A DNA stretch of 64,000 bases from Microcoleus vaginatus WJT46-NPBG5 (GTDB taxonomy: Bacteria; Cyanobacteriota; Cyanobacteriia; Cyanobacteriales; Oscillatoriaceae). The position numbers were made by a program, and so were the translations under genes. This document shows positions 10,001-17,446 of this stretch, piece after piece (positions within the stretch are counted from its first letter, which is position 1; each line of letters begins with the position of its first letter). A model generated the notes under the pieces. That model saw only the letters and a list, made by a program, of their open reading frames with translations, had not been told where the DNA came from and did no database searches. Where the stretch lies: NCBI GenBank assembly GCA_019359355.1, contig JAHHHM010000016.1, forward strand, positions 62,001 through 126,000, given 5' to 3'.

Positions 10001-11837
10001 AGTTGCTTACATTACGCTAAATGCTGAAGCTAAGGAACAGCCGGAATCTATACAGCCGGTGCAATTGCAAGATGAACAGGTTTTGCAGTGGCAAATGCTT
10101 TACGACGAGACTTATAAACAACCGGCAGCCGAGGCAGATCCAACCTTCAATATTATTGGATGGAATAGCAGTTACACTGACCAACCGATCCCAGCCGAAC
10201 AGGTACGTGAGTGGGTCAATAATCAAGTCGCACAAATTCTAGCTTTGCAGCCGAAACGCGTCTTAGAAATTGGTTGCGGCACAGGTTTGGTTTTGTTTAG
10301 AGTTGCGCCTCATTGCACGCAATATTGCGGGACAGATTTCTCTGCGCCGGCACTCGATTATATTCAGCAGCAGGTGGCAAAGCAAGAAATGCCACAAGTC
10401 ACGCTACTTCAGAAAATAGCCACAGATTTTAACGGAATTGAAGCCGAAGCATTTGATACGATTATTCTCAACTCAGTTGTGCAATATTTTCCCAATATTG
10501 ACTATTTGGCGCAAGTGTTAAAAGGAGCAGTGCAAGCAACGGCACCCGGTGGGTTTATCTTCATTGGAGATGTGCGTAGCCTTCCCTTGCTGGAAGCCTT
10601 TCACGCTTCGGTGCAACTTTATCAAGCCGAACCTTCTCTGCCTTGTGAACAGTTGCAGCAACGGGTGCAAATGCAAGTTTTCCAAGAAACGGAGTTAGTG
10701 ATTGATCCAGATTTCTTCAAAGCATTACAGCAAAAATTGCCAGAAATTAGCGACATAGAAATTCAGCTCATCCGAGGACGGCATCATAATGAATTAACAC
10801 AATTTCGTTATAATGTCATTCTTCATATTAAGGCAGAAAAAGCAGATCCAAAATGCGATGAATCTGAGAAGCAAGGGGAATTAAAGTGGCTAGACTGGAT
10901 TGAAGATAATTTGACAATCTCTACCATTCACCAGTTATTAACTGAGACTAAATCGGCAGCGATAGGAATTACTCGGATACCAAATGCGCGAGTAATGGCA
11001 GCCGTTAAAACCACAGAATGCCTCTCAGAAGACGGAAAATTTAAAACAGCCGGTCAATTGCAGAAAGCTTTGCAAGACTTTAAAAATTTAGGAATTGAGC
11101 CAGAAGATTTGTATGGGATGAGTGAAGAATTATCCTATACACTTAATATTAGCTGGTCAGATGCCGGCGGTGATGGGTGCTATGATGCAATTTTTGCCCG
11201 AAAAGAAGCCATAAACAATCAAAGAATTCCTCTGAGTATTCAAGGAAGGACAAAGGATGCCGGCTTTATTACCAAGAAGAGTAATTTGCATTCTTATGCA
11301 AACAATCCCCTACAAGCAAAAGCTGCCCGGAAATTAATCCCACAATTGCAGAATTATTTAACAGAAAAATTGCCTGAATACATGGTTCCCTCAGCATTTG
11401 TCGTGTTAGAGTCTCTGCCGATTACACCTAATGGAAAAGTGGATCGTCGTGCGCTGCCGGCACCTGAACCCATTAAACCAGAATTGTCGGGATCTTATGT
11501 CGCACCGCGCACGCCGGTTGAGGAAATGTTGGTCAAAATTTGGGCTGAAATTTTGGGACTCAAACGCCTAGCTATTCACGATAATTTCTTTGAATTAGGG
11601 GGTCATTCTTTATTAGCAACGCAGCTAATTTCTAGGGTGCGTGATGCCTTGGAAATAGAATTACCTTTGCGGAGTGTATTTGAAGCCCCAACAATTACAG
11701 AATTTTCAAAATTAATTGAGAATTTTCAAAATAGCAATGTTATCACTAAAGCCCCAGCCTTAGTACCGATTTCTCGGGAAAGTCGTCGGATGAAACTTTC
11801 TTCTCTGTCTAAGGAAGTAGAAGATAAGTCTAGTTGA
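7056..11837 (+). CDS. Non-ribosomal peptide synthetase, one module with N-methylation (docking-C-A-NMT-PCP), Leu code
   Basis: 1593 residues from a TTG start. Residues 1-50 resemble the TubC N-terminal docking domain (NIVEFLSELRGLDIQVFVDG, then RLRCNAPEG). The condensation domain follows (HHIVSDG, 207-213), then an A domain with A3 YTSGSTGKPKG (~695) and A5 NYGPAENT. A class I methyltransferase is inserted between A8 and A9, the normal place for an NRPS N-methyltransferase, with LEIGCGTG at ~1071-1078. Then come A9 LPEYMVPSAF, A10 NGKVDRR and a carrier domain with Ser1518. Hand alignment gives specificity code D-A-W-F-L-G-N-V-V-K, identical to a code I know for leucine, so N-methyl-leucine is predicted. 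The last ~35 residues include PALVPISRESRRMKLSSL, which resembles the linker before a following condensation domain. No downstream module or thioesterase lies in the window. Confidence 0.95.
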   Translation: MNIVEFLSELRGLDIQVFVDGDRLRCNAPEGTLTPEIRAQLAERKAEIISFLRQANININGTSISPVSRTDDKTFPLSFAQQRLWFLGQLVPGSAFYNVPTAFRLTGTLNLTALQQTFNEIVRRHEALRTTFQLVDGQPVQKIAPILTISIPVINLREVPAEKREAEARRIATEEAHCPFDLTNGPLLRVKLLQFDETEHVLLLNLHHIVSDGWSIGVLIREVGTLYAAFVTGKPSPLPALPIQYADFALWQREWLPGKVLETQLTYWQKQLADISILSLPADRPRPAIQTYRGATQTLSLPKPLSEALEALSQQEGITLFMTLLAAFQTLLYRYTCTEDIAVGSPIANRNRSDIEPLIGFFVNSLVLRTDLAGNPTFRELLSRVREVALGAYAHQDLPFEKLVEELHPERNLNQNPLFQVVFALQNAPVEALELPGLILSPQQFDSGTTRFDLEFHLWQQSAGNDLWVDRSDGISGLVVYSTDLFDHATIERMLGHFQILLEGIVAHPEKRIADLQILSECELHQLLVEWNSTKADYAKKLCVHQLFEAQAERTPDAIALVLEDKQLTYRQLNTLSNQLAHYLKKQGFGAEDLIGICVGRSLEMVVGMLGILKVGAAYLPLDPTYPSERLNFILKDAQVPLVLTSSHWLEKEKFASIELSRVICLDQDWEKIVQKSEDNPISNVTAGNLAYVIYTSGSTGKPKGVQVQHSNLLNLVYWHQQAFGVSPLDRSTQIAGVAFDACVWEVWPYLTAGASIYFPNDETRLSPEKLRDWLVLKAITISFLPTPLAEKILQIEWPQNTPLRLLLTGGDKLHEYPLNSYPFQVVNNYGPAENTVVTTSGQIPVKNKADLAPPIGRPIANTQLYVLDAKLQPAAIGISGELYISGDGLARGYVNRPDLTAERFIPNPFSNKKGARLYKTGDLVRYRSDGNLEFLGRSDDQIKIRGFRLELGEIESVLNQHPAVLQTVAVEREDAAGEKRLVAYITLNAEAKEQPESIQPVQLQDEQVLQWQMLYDETYKQPAAEADPTFNIIGWNSSYTDQPIPAEQVREWVNNQVAQILALQPKRVLEIGCGTGLVLFRVAPHCTQYCGTDFSAPALDYIQQQVAKQEMPQVTLLQKIATDFNGIEAEAFDTIILNSVVQYFPNIDYLAQVLKGAVQATAPGGFIFIGDVRSLPLLEAFHASVQLYQAEPSLPCEQLQQRVQMQVFQETELVIDPDFFKALQQKLPEISDIEIQLIRGRHHNELTQFRYNVILHIKAEKADPKCDESEKQGELKWLDWIEDNLTISTIHQLLTETKSAAIGITRIPNARVMAAVKTTECLSEDGKFKTAGQLQKALQDFKNLGIEPEDLYGMSEELSYTLNISWSDAGGDGCYDAIFARKEAINNQRIPLSIQGRTKDAGFITKKSNLHSYANNPLQAKAARKLIPQLQNYLTEKLPEYMVPSAFVVLESLPITPNGKVDRRALPAPEPIKPELSGSYVAPRTPVEEMLVKIWAEILGLKRLAIHDNFFELGGHSLLATQLISRVRDALEIELPLRSVFEAPTITEFSKLIENFQNSNVITKAPALVPISRESRRMKLSSLSKEVEDKSS

Positions 11838-12455
11838 AAAGCACAAAAATTGCAGAAAGTAAAAGCGAATCGGCATCTACTGGCTCTCAATTTCTTTTAG
11901 TCAACTATAAATCTCTGATTTTAATTTTAGGAGATTGATCAAAACGATACTCTAACAAAAGACTGAGACTTTTGTTACAAAAGTTGTGTCGTTGTGGGGA
12001 TGACTAAAACTTGGAAAACGATAAATTGCAATAAAATTGCTTAACAACTCCAGCAACTGCCAATCGTTTTGCAGAATAGATGTATCCATAACAACAGAAC
12101 AGTCCCTCACGGTTCAGCCGCAATTCTCCGGATGCGCTAAAAACTCATCATTTTACTTCTTCAGATAGACGACGACTCATTACTTAAACCTCTAAAGTAT
12201 GTCTTTAGTAACTGATAGATCAAAAGGTCTGAGTCGGTTATCTAAATTCCTTATTTTTTCACCAGTGTTTATTAAAGATGTGTTTGCTCAAAATTTGCTT
12301 GGGCAACTGTTGGCTTCAAGTTCTAAAATTTCCAACCATCAAAAATTCATCTGCGTATAATCAATTTTGAGGAAATTAGTCTAGATATTTTTTAAAGGAT
12401 TGGGTTTAATAAAAACCTAGCTAAATTAACTGACTGAAGTGAAAGGAGTAGATCA
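11838..12455. other. Intergenic region, 618 bases
   Basis: No ORF or NRPS remnant found by eye. A 17-base palindrome, ACTTTTGTTACAAAAGT, lies at 11968-11984 and could be an operator or a weak hairpin. The last ~100 bases are AT-rich and end in a clear ribosome binding site (AAAGGAG, 12442-12448) for the next gene, so a stress-type promoter is expected here; none could be pinned down. Confidence 0.5.
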
Positions 12456-13157
12456 ATGGAACAGATATCAAACGAAAGCAGCCAGCCAAAAAATCCAACA
12501 GAAGCCGGCGAAACAGAACGCTGGGCATCCTTAATTGGCGGTGGAGCTTTAGTCCTTATGGGCTTAAAAGAACGCTCTTTGAGAGGTGCTTTGATGGCTG
12601 TAGCTGGCAGCGGTTTGATTTATCAAGGTGTAACTAAACAAAGCACCGTACAGCAAGCGCAGGAAGCAATCGGGATGAACCAAAGTATCAAAGTAGAAAG
12701 AACAGTAACGATTAATAAGCCGGTAGATGAACTCTATCGTTACTGGCGCAATTTTGAGAATCTGCCGCATTTTATGAAGCATCTTAAATCTGTAACCGTT
12801 ACCAGTGACAAGCGCTCACACTGGATTGCCAGCGCACCTTTAGGTAATAGCGTTGAATGGGATGCAGAAATTATCAACGAGCGAGAAAATGAATTGATTT
12901 CTTGGGCATCTGTAGAAGGTGCAGACATAGACAACTCTGGGTTTGTGCGCTTCACACCGGCACCGGCAAATCGCGGAACAGAAGTAAAAGTTGTGCTGGA
13001 ATATAACCCGCCTGGAGGTGGACTCGCCGCTGCATTTGCCAAACTTTTTGGAGAAGAACCCAAACAGCAAATTGCCGACGATTTGGGCAGGTTCAAACAA
13101 ATGATGGAAGCCGGGGAACTGGCAACCACAGAAGGCCAAACATCCGGTCGCAAATAA
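12456..13157 (+). CDS. SRPBCC (polyketide-cyclase/START-like) protein with N-terminal membrane hairpin
   Basis: 233 residues. The first ~70 form an acidic start and a short hydrophobic pair (LIGGGALVLMGLKERSLRGA, then MAVAGSGLIYQG) of the kind found in YgaP/DUF2892-type small membrane domains. From ~80 onward it is an SRPBCC fold: VERTVTINKPVDELYRYWRN, ENLPHFMKHL, then WDAEIINERENELISWAS, and a C-terminal helix with ADDLGRFKQMMEAGE. This family binds hydrophobic ligands; no catalytic residues can be assigned. AAAGGAG is well placed before the ATG. It leads a same-strand run with the alcohol dehydrogenase, small protein, cupin and Mn-catalase. Similar sets turn up in osmotic or desiccation stress loci, so a protective role is inferred. 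Confidence 0.85.
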   Translation: MEQISNESSQPKNPTEAGETERWASLIGGGALVLMGLKERSLRGALMAVAGSGLIYQGVTKQSTVQQAQEAIGMNQSIKVERTVTINKPVDELYRYWRNFENLPHFMKHLKSVTVTSDKRSHWIASAPLGNSVEWDAEIINERENELISWASVEGADIDNSGFVRFTPAPANRGTEVKVVLEYNPPGGGLAAAFAKLFGEEPKQQIADDLGRFKQMMEAGELATTEGQTSGRK

Positions 13158-13316
13158 ACGGTAAGCACCGTTTATAAAAACGGCTATTGCGAGTTTAGAG
13201 AGCTCAACTCAACAAGAAGCACAAGCTGCCACTTTTTCCTAATCAAACGAGCTTGTGCCGCCTTGTTGCAAACTTACGATTTGCCTACTCCATTTTTATT
13301 TAGGAGAAATAATTCA

Positions 13317-14510
13317 ATGAAAGCAGTTTGCTGGGAAGGTACAAACAAGGTAGCGGTTGAAACAGTTCCAGATCCCAAACTAATTAATCCGCGCGATGCG
13401 ATCATCAAAATCACGTCAACTGCAATTTGCGGTTCGGATTTGCACCTCTATGACGGCTACAACCCCACCATGCAACCGGGCGACATCCTAGGCCATGAAT
13501 TCATGGGGGAAATCGTTGAGTTGGGGAGTGCTTTTAAGGAGGGAAATATCCATGACAAAGGCAAAAATCTCTCCGTTGGTGATCGCGTCGTGGTTCCCTT
13601 CACCATTTCCTGCGGTAGCTGCTTTTTTTGCAACCGCAGTTTAACGTCATTATGTGATAATTCCAACCCCAACGCTTGGATGGCGGAAAAAATGTTAGGT
13701 CATTCCCCATCCGGTTTGTTTGGCTACTCCCACCTAACCGGCGGGTATGCCGGCGGCCAAGCCGAGTATGCCCGCGTTCCCTTTGCAGATGTCGGGTTGT
13801 TCAAAATTCCCGATGGACTGACCGATGACCAAGTCCTATTTTTCACCGATATTTTCCCCACCGGCTACATGGCCGCAGAAAACTGCAATATCGAACCCGG
13901 AGATACCGTTGCGATTTGGGGTTGCGGGCCGGTTGGGCAGTTTGCGATTAGAAGTGCCCTGATGCTAGGCGCTGGACGAGTAATTGCGATTGATCGCGTT
14001 CCCGAACGCCTCCAGATGGCCAAAGACGGCGGCGCAGAAGTCTTGAACTATGAGGAAATTGAGGTAGGGGAAGCCCTCAAAGAAATGACCGGCGGGCGCG
14101 GGCCAGATTCTGTGATGGATGCGGTGGGCATGGAAGCGCACGGACTGGGTTTAGAAGGCTTCTATGACAAAGCGAAGCAAGCGGTTCGTCTTGAAACTGA
14201 TCGCCCGAATGTCTTACGTCAAGCAATTGTAGCGTGTCGCAAAGGCGGAACCGTATCCGTTCCTGGTGTGTACACCGGCTTTGTAGACAAGATGCCGATG
14301 GGTGCCTTCATGAACAAAGGCTTAACCATGAAAACCGGCCAAACCCACGTCCATCGCTATTTACAGACCTTACTCGATCACGTTCAAAATGGCGACATCG
14401 ATCCCTCCTTTGTGATTACCCACCGTCTGCCAATAGACCAAGCCCCACACGGCTACGAGATTTTCAAACATAAAAAAGATAACTGCATCAAAATCGTTCT
14501 CAAGCCGTAA
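13317..14510 (+). CDS. Zinc-dependent alcohol/formaldehyde dehydrogenase
   Basis: 397 residues from the ATG at 13317, which has TAGGAG just upstream; an in-frame TTG at 13263 would add 18 residues but lacks a ribosome binding site. Medium-chain dehydrogenase family: catalytic zinc ligands in [10 protein letters not shown] and [10 protein letters not shown], structural zinc loop [17 protein letters not shown], and nucleotide-binding glycines in [10 protein letters not shown] followed by IDRVPERL. Length and the [15 protein letters not shown] region fit the glutathione-independent formaldehyde-dehydrogenase-like branch. It oxidises an alcohol or aldehyde with NAD(P); the true substrate is unknown. 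It sits 106 bases after the SRPBCC stop, and the spacer after it carries two hairpins. Confidence 0.92.
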   Translation: MKAVCWEGTNKVAVETVPDPKLINPRDAIIKITSTAICGSDLHLYDGYNPTMQPGDILGHEFMGEIVELGSAFKEGNIHDKGKNLSVGDRVVVPFTISCGSCFFCNRSLTSLCDNSNPNAWMAEKMLGHSPSGLFGYSHLTGGYAGGQAEYARVPFADVGLFKIPDGLTDDQVLFFTDIFPTGYMAAENCNIEPGDTVAIWGCGPVGQFAIRSALMLGAGRVIAIDRVPERLQMAKDGGAEVLNYEEIEVGEALKEMTGGRGPDSVMDAVGMEAHGLGLEGFYDKAKQAVRLETDRPNVLRQAIVACRKGGTVSVPGVYTGFVDKMPMGAFMNKGLTMKTGQTHVHRYLQTLLDHVQNGDIDPSFVITHRLPIDQAPHGYEIFKHKKDNCIKIVLKP

Positions 14511-14568
14511 TTCGTTAGAGATGCAGCGTTTAAATTTTGGATGGCTAACCCCAAAATTACCGGCTGCC

Positions 14569-14586
14569 GACACTCAGTAAAGTGTC
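14569..14586 (+). terminator. Short hairpin after the dehydrogenase gene
   Basis: GACACT (14569-14574), loop CAGTAA, AGTGTC (14581-14586). It is not followed by a T-run, so it may stabilise the 3' end rather than terminate. Confidence 0.35.
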
Positions 14587-14617
14587 AGGGATTCTGGATG
14601 TGCCACCAAACAAACCT

Positions 14618-14655
14618 CCCTGTTAAGAGAAATTTAGCGCTTCTCTTAACAAGGG
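14618..14655 (+). terminator. Strong intercistronic hairpin
   Basis: CCCTGTTAAGAGAA (14618-14631) pairs with TTCTCTTAACAAGGG (14641-14655): about 14 pairs with one bulge and a 9-base loop. There is no T-run, so RNA stabilisation or partial attenuation between dehydrogenase and small protein is more likely than complete termination. Confidence 0.55.
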
Positions 14656-14734
14656 GATGGGGTGCCGGCTTACAAAAAATAAAGGTTTATTCGCCTTTAT
14701 TTGCTCTTTTTCACTCACAAAATAAGGAGAAATC

Positions 14735-14944
14735 ATGTTTTTAAAAGACAAGGAAACGGGCAGTCTAATTAAAATTGAGGATGTTGAGTCGCTGTTTAAA
14801 CCAACTCAACAGGAGATAGAAGGACGCGATCAAGATGGGCAAGAAGAACAAAATACAGCTTCTTTTAAGAAGAGCCAATTGATTTTCCCCTCCGGAGAAA
14901 GCCTGCCGCGCTGCTGGATGGATGCAGATTATACAACCACATAG
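14735..14944 (+). CDS. Small acidic protein of unknown function
   Basis: 69 residues starting with ATG behind AAGGAG. The sequence begins MFLKDKETGSLIKIEDVESL, has an acidic Gln/Glu-rich middle (EIEGRDQDGQEEQN) and ends with FPSGESLPRCWMDADY. There is no membrane segment and only one Cys. I cannot assign a family with confidence; the good ribosome binding site, sensible start and place within the same-strand stress cluster support it as a real gene. The Pro-Arg-Cys-Trp motif near the end may be a conserved signature, but comparison with homologues would be required to say so. Confidence 0.72.
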   Translation: MFLKDKETGSLIKIEDVESLFKPTQQEIEGRDQDGQEEQNTASFKKSQLIFPSGESLPRCWMDADYTTT

Positions 14945-14953
14945 ACTGTTGGC

Positions 14954-15015
14954 GCAAAGCATTTGGGGCGATAAGTAAGCGAACAAACTAAAGATTTATG
15001 ACCCAAATGCTTTGC
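14954..15015 (+). terminator. Perfect 14-bp stem with 34-base loop
   Basis: GCAAAGCATTTGGG (14954-14967) is the exact complement of CCCAAATGCTTTGC (15002-15015). It fills the spacer between the small acidic protein and the cupin. It lacks a following T-run, so its role (attenuator, RNase-processing site or stabiliser) is open. Confidence 0.55.
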
Positions 15016-15098
15016 CCGAAAGCCACCTTACTGCCGGGATTACTAAGAATTTTAAGACTTAGTCTTAACCGGCACATTTGAAAACTCAGGAGATGATG

Positions 15099-15437
15099 AT
15101 GGCTGATACCAGTGTGAAAAAAGTAGACTCTGCTTATTCTCCTAAAGGGGAAATGGGGCAAAAGTATCTCGCATCAGGCACAACAGTTTCTATGCGCCTT
15201 TGGGAAGATGAGCAACCGGGCGAAGTCAAACCGGAAGCGCAACGTGAGTATGAAACGGTTGGTTATGTTATTAAAGGACGTGCTGAATTACACATAGCTG
15301 GTCAGACACTTTTACTTGAGCCTGGTAATTCTTGGAGCGTGCCAAAAGGGGCTTCTCACACTTACAAAATTTTGGAAGCATTCACAGCAGTTGAAGCCAC
15401 CAGTCCGCCAGCACAAGTTCACGGACGTGATGAATAA
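15099..15437 (+). CDS. Cupin-domain protein
   Basis: 112 residues if translation starts at the third of three consecutive ATGs (15099), which is 6 bases after AGGAG; the longer frame from TTG 15078 is less likely. It is a single small beta-barrel cupin: the first motif is degenerate (GYVIKGRAELHIAGQ), with LLLEPGNSWSVPKGASHTYKI as the second. The canonical first-motif histidines are missing; one His (ASHTY) remains, so metal binding is uncertain. Cupins of this size often sense or convert small molecules, or act as stress proteins. Neighbours (Mn-catalase downstream, dehydrogenase upstream) suggest oxidative or desiccation protection. Confidence 0.85.
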   Translation: MADTSVKKVDSAYSPKGEMGQKYLASGTTVSMRLWEDEQPGEVKPEAQREYETVGYVIKGRAELHIAGQTLLLEPGNSWSVPKGASHTYKILEAFTAVEATSPPAQVHGRDE

Positions 15438-15532
15438 ACCTAACCCAAAGTTATAAAAATTACCTCACTTCTTGAAGTGTTTGTCTTTCTATTGGTCGAT
15501 TACTCTAGCCGCACAAGAACGTTAAAAGTTAA

Positions 15533-15573
15533 ATAGCAACAGATAAATCACTTGTGAATGTGTTGCTATCTTT
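15533..15573 (+). terminator. Hairpin with short T-run between cupin and Mn-catalase
   Basis: ATAGCAACA (15533-15541) pairs with TGTTGCTAT (15561-15569) and is followed by CTTTT. The interior TCACTTGTGA can form a second small hairpin. This may end the upstream message, leaving the catalase with its own promoter. Confidence 0.5.
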
Positions 15574-15638
15574 TGAGGATTGTGTTGCAGAATGTGCGGT
15601 GCGATCAATCAAGCAAACACAGATAATAGGAGTTCGTG

Positions 15639-16520
15639 ATGTTTTATCACAAAAAGCAACTGCAGTATTACAAGCGCCCTGAAAGTCCCGATCCAGTCTA
15701 CGCCAAGAAAATTCAAGAATTGATCGGGGGCACTTTTGGCGAAATGACGGTGATGATGCAGTACCTTTTCCAAGGGTGGAACTGTAGAGGGCCGGCTAAG
15801 TACCGCGATATGCTGCTTGATGTGGGAACTGAAGAAATCGGCCATATCGAAATGCTCGCTACGATGATCGCCCACTTGCTGGATAAAGCGCCGGTTGCCC
15901 AACAAGAAGAAGGCTTCAAAGATGCCGTTGTGGGTGCGGTGATGGGAGGCAGCAACCCTCGCGATGTGATCCTGGGAAGCATGAACCCCCAACACGCCAT
16001 AGTCTCCGGTGGGGGTGCCACAGCGGCTGACAGTGTCGGCTATCCGTGGAACGGTCGTTTCATCGTCGCTAGCGGTAACTTACTAGCAGACTTCCGCTCA
16101 AATCTTCATGCGGAATCACAAGGCCGGCTACAGGCTGTGCGGATGTATGAAATGTCAAACGATCCAGGGGTGAAAGATACCCTCAGCTTTATGATCGCCC
16201 GCGACACCATGCACCAAAACTTGTGGTTAGCCGCGATTGAAGATTTGGAATCTTCCGGACTGGAAACAACGCCGGTGCCAAGTTCTTTCCCACAAGACTT
16301 GGAAAAAACAGAGTTTTCTTATCAATTCTGGAACCATTCTGATGGTACAGACAGCGCAGAAGGTCGCTGGGCAAAAGGCGAATCAATGGATGGCAAAGGC
16401 GAGTTCAAGTATGTGGAAGATCCTCAGCCGCTAGGCCCAGATCCGGGTCCTGATGCCCCCCTACCTGATCCGAAATTGCACGGCACCGGCAAGCACGTAA
16501 TAATGAGTCCTGAGTCCTGA
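15639..16520 (+). CDS. Manganese catalase
   Basis: 293 residues from ATG 15639 (TAGGAG 7 bases upstream; an overlapping GTG at 15636 is less well spaced). Non-haem dimanganese catalase converting hydrogen peroxide to water and oxygen. The four-helix ferritin-like core shows first-half ligands in GGTFGEMTVMMQYL and GTEEIGHIEML, and second-half ligands in NLHAESQGRLQ and ARDTMHQN. The C-terminal tail is rich in Pro, Asp and Gly (GPDPGPDAPLPDPKLHGTGK), as is common in cyanobacterial members. No signal peptide, so it is cytoplasmic. It completes a same-strand run of stress genes, and a plastoquinol-type terminal oxidase lies 1 kb downstream on the other strand. Confidence 0.93.
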   Translation: MFYHKKQLQYYKRPESPDPVYAKKIQELIGGTFGEMTVMMQYLFQGWNCRGPAKYRDMLLDVGTEEIGHIEMLATMIAHLLDKAPVAQQEEGFKDAVVGAVMGGSNPRDVILGSMNPQHAIVSGGGATAADSVGYPWNGRFIVASGNLLADFRSNLHAESQGRLQAVRMYEMSNDPGVKDTLSFMIARDTMHQNLWLAAIEDLESSGLETTPVPSSFPQDLEKTEFSYQFWNHSDGTDSAEGRWAKGESMDGKGEFKYVEDPQPLGPDPGPDAPLPDPKLHGTGKHVIMSPES

Positions 16521-16694
16521 GTTCTCAGTTCTTAGTGGAGCAAAGTTCAAGGCAGAAATATCTCTGCCTTGAACGAAATATGAGACATCTAAACGCTCAA
16601 CTTTAGCCCTAGCAGCTTGTTAAACCTTGTCTTCAATCTCTGTGAATTTGGAGTAGGGGAAAAACTGACTTTGAACAACCAAAAAAAGTGTTGA

Positions 16695-17129
16695 GTGAGG
16701 GATCTTAGAGGTGAGACACAGTCTACAAGGAAATTAGCGCCCGCAGTGATTTTACTGTCGCTGATTCTCCTTGTAATCGGCTTTCTGGCTTATCGCCTTG
16801 AACTGGCATTGCCGGCACCGTTATGCAGGGTCTTTCCCCGGACGCTGGGGCGAGTTTAAGGCTGTTGGTTGACCGCAACCTGCGGGAACAAGCTATTGCT
16901 GCGAACTGATCCCATCGCGATTTGCCAAACATGAATGCAGCCGGCCGCGGACACCCTTACTGGGTCGATGAGAAAGCCGGCTTCACCATTCAAGATCAAG
17001 CTCAATTAATTCAATTCTTGCTCTCACGAGACTCCAGAAGTCTTGCCAAACCCTCAAATTGCAGATAGCCGGTTATACCCGAACAGTTCGTCCACACTAT
17101 CAATTCAGGAGGTACACATCAATGAGTAA
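16695..17129 (+). pseudogene. Decayed gene: N-terminal membrane anchor plus out-of-frame C-terminal remnant
   Basis: From GTG 16695 a frame reads a basic start and one strong membrane helix (APAVILLSLILLVIGFLAY) but stops at 16857. A second frame then reads DLPNMNAAGRGHPYWVDEKA followed by GFTIQDQAQLIQFLLSR, with an in-frame stop at 16907. After ~17030 sense returns in the first frame as TPEVLPNPQIADSR. Joining the pieces gives a protein tail of the form ...LLSxD-TPEVLP. This pattern fits a frameshifted and internally deleted gene. The tail resembles the C-terminus of di-haem cytochrome c peroxidase-like proteins, but that family call is tentative. Its last bases overlap the ribosome binding site of the next gene. 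Confidence 0.5.
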
Positions 17130-17340
17130 AGAGTCTTTTCACGATGAATATAGCCTTTCTGAAACCGCAGAAGAACTGGGGAAGAAAGCGCTAAAATTAG
17201 GACTGATTCCAAGTTTTGTCATGCGTTGTTTTCCAGATAGCCGGCAATACTACATCCCCAACGAAAACGAATCGTCCCCCCTCACCCCCGAACAAGCCTA
17301 TCTCCGCTTCAAAAAAATCATAGAAGACGCAGGAAAATAA
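17122..17340 (+). CDS. Small protein of unknown function (72 residues)
   Basis: Starts at ATG 17122 behind a perfect AGGAGG; an in-frame upstream extension to 17059 has no ribosome binding site. Sequence runs from MSKESFHDEYSLSETAEELG through KALKLGLIPSFVMRCFPDSR to a C-terminal helix LTPEQAYLRFKKIIEDAGK. Mostly helical and soluble, with one Cys. I do not recognise the family. It directly follows the decayed gene and shares its strand with the Mn-catalase cluster. The strong ribosome binding site and clean stop support it as real. Confidence 0.7.
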   Translation: MSKESFHDEYSLSETAEELGKKALKLGLIPSFVMRCFPDSRQYYIPNENESSPLTPEQAYLRFKKIIEDAGK

Positions 17341-17393
17341 CCCGCCATCTTAATTACCGAATATACATATAGCCAAGAGCCGGTTATTGCCAA

Positions 17394-17433
17394 CGTCTGC
17401 GTTTATCTGCGTGCATCTGCAGTTAAAAAAATC
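17394..17433. repeat. Fragment of the dispersed CACAGATAAACACAGAT-type repeat
   Basis: Reads CGTCTGCGTTTATCTGCG and then CATCTGCAGTTAAAAAA, the reverse complement of the flank motif seen at 6901 and 41022. It lies between convergent genes. Confidence 0.6.
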
Positions 17434-17446
17434 CAACTCCCCTAAA

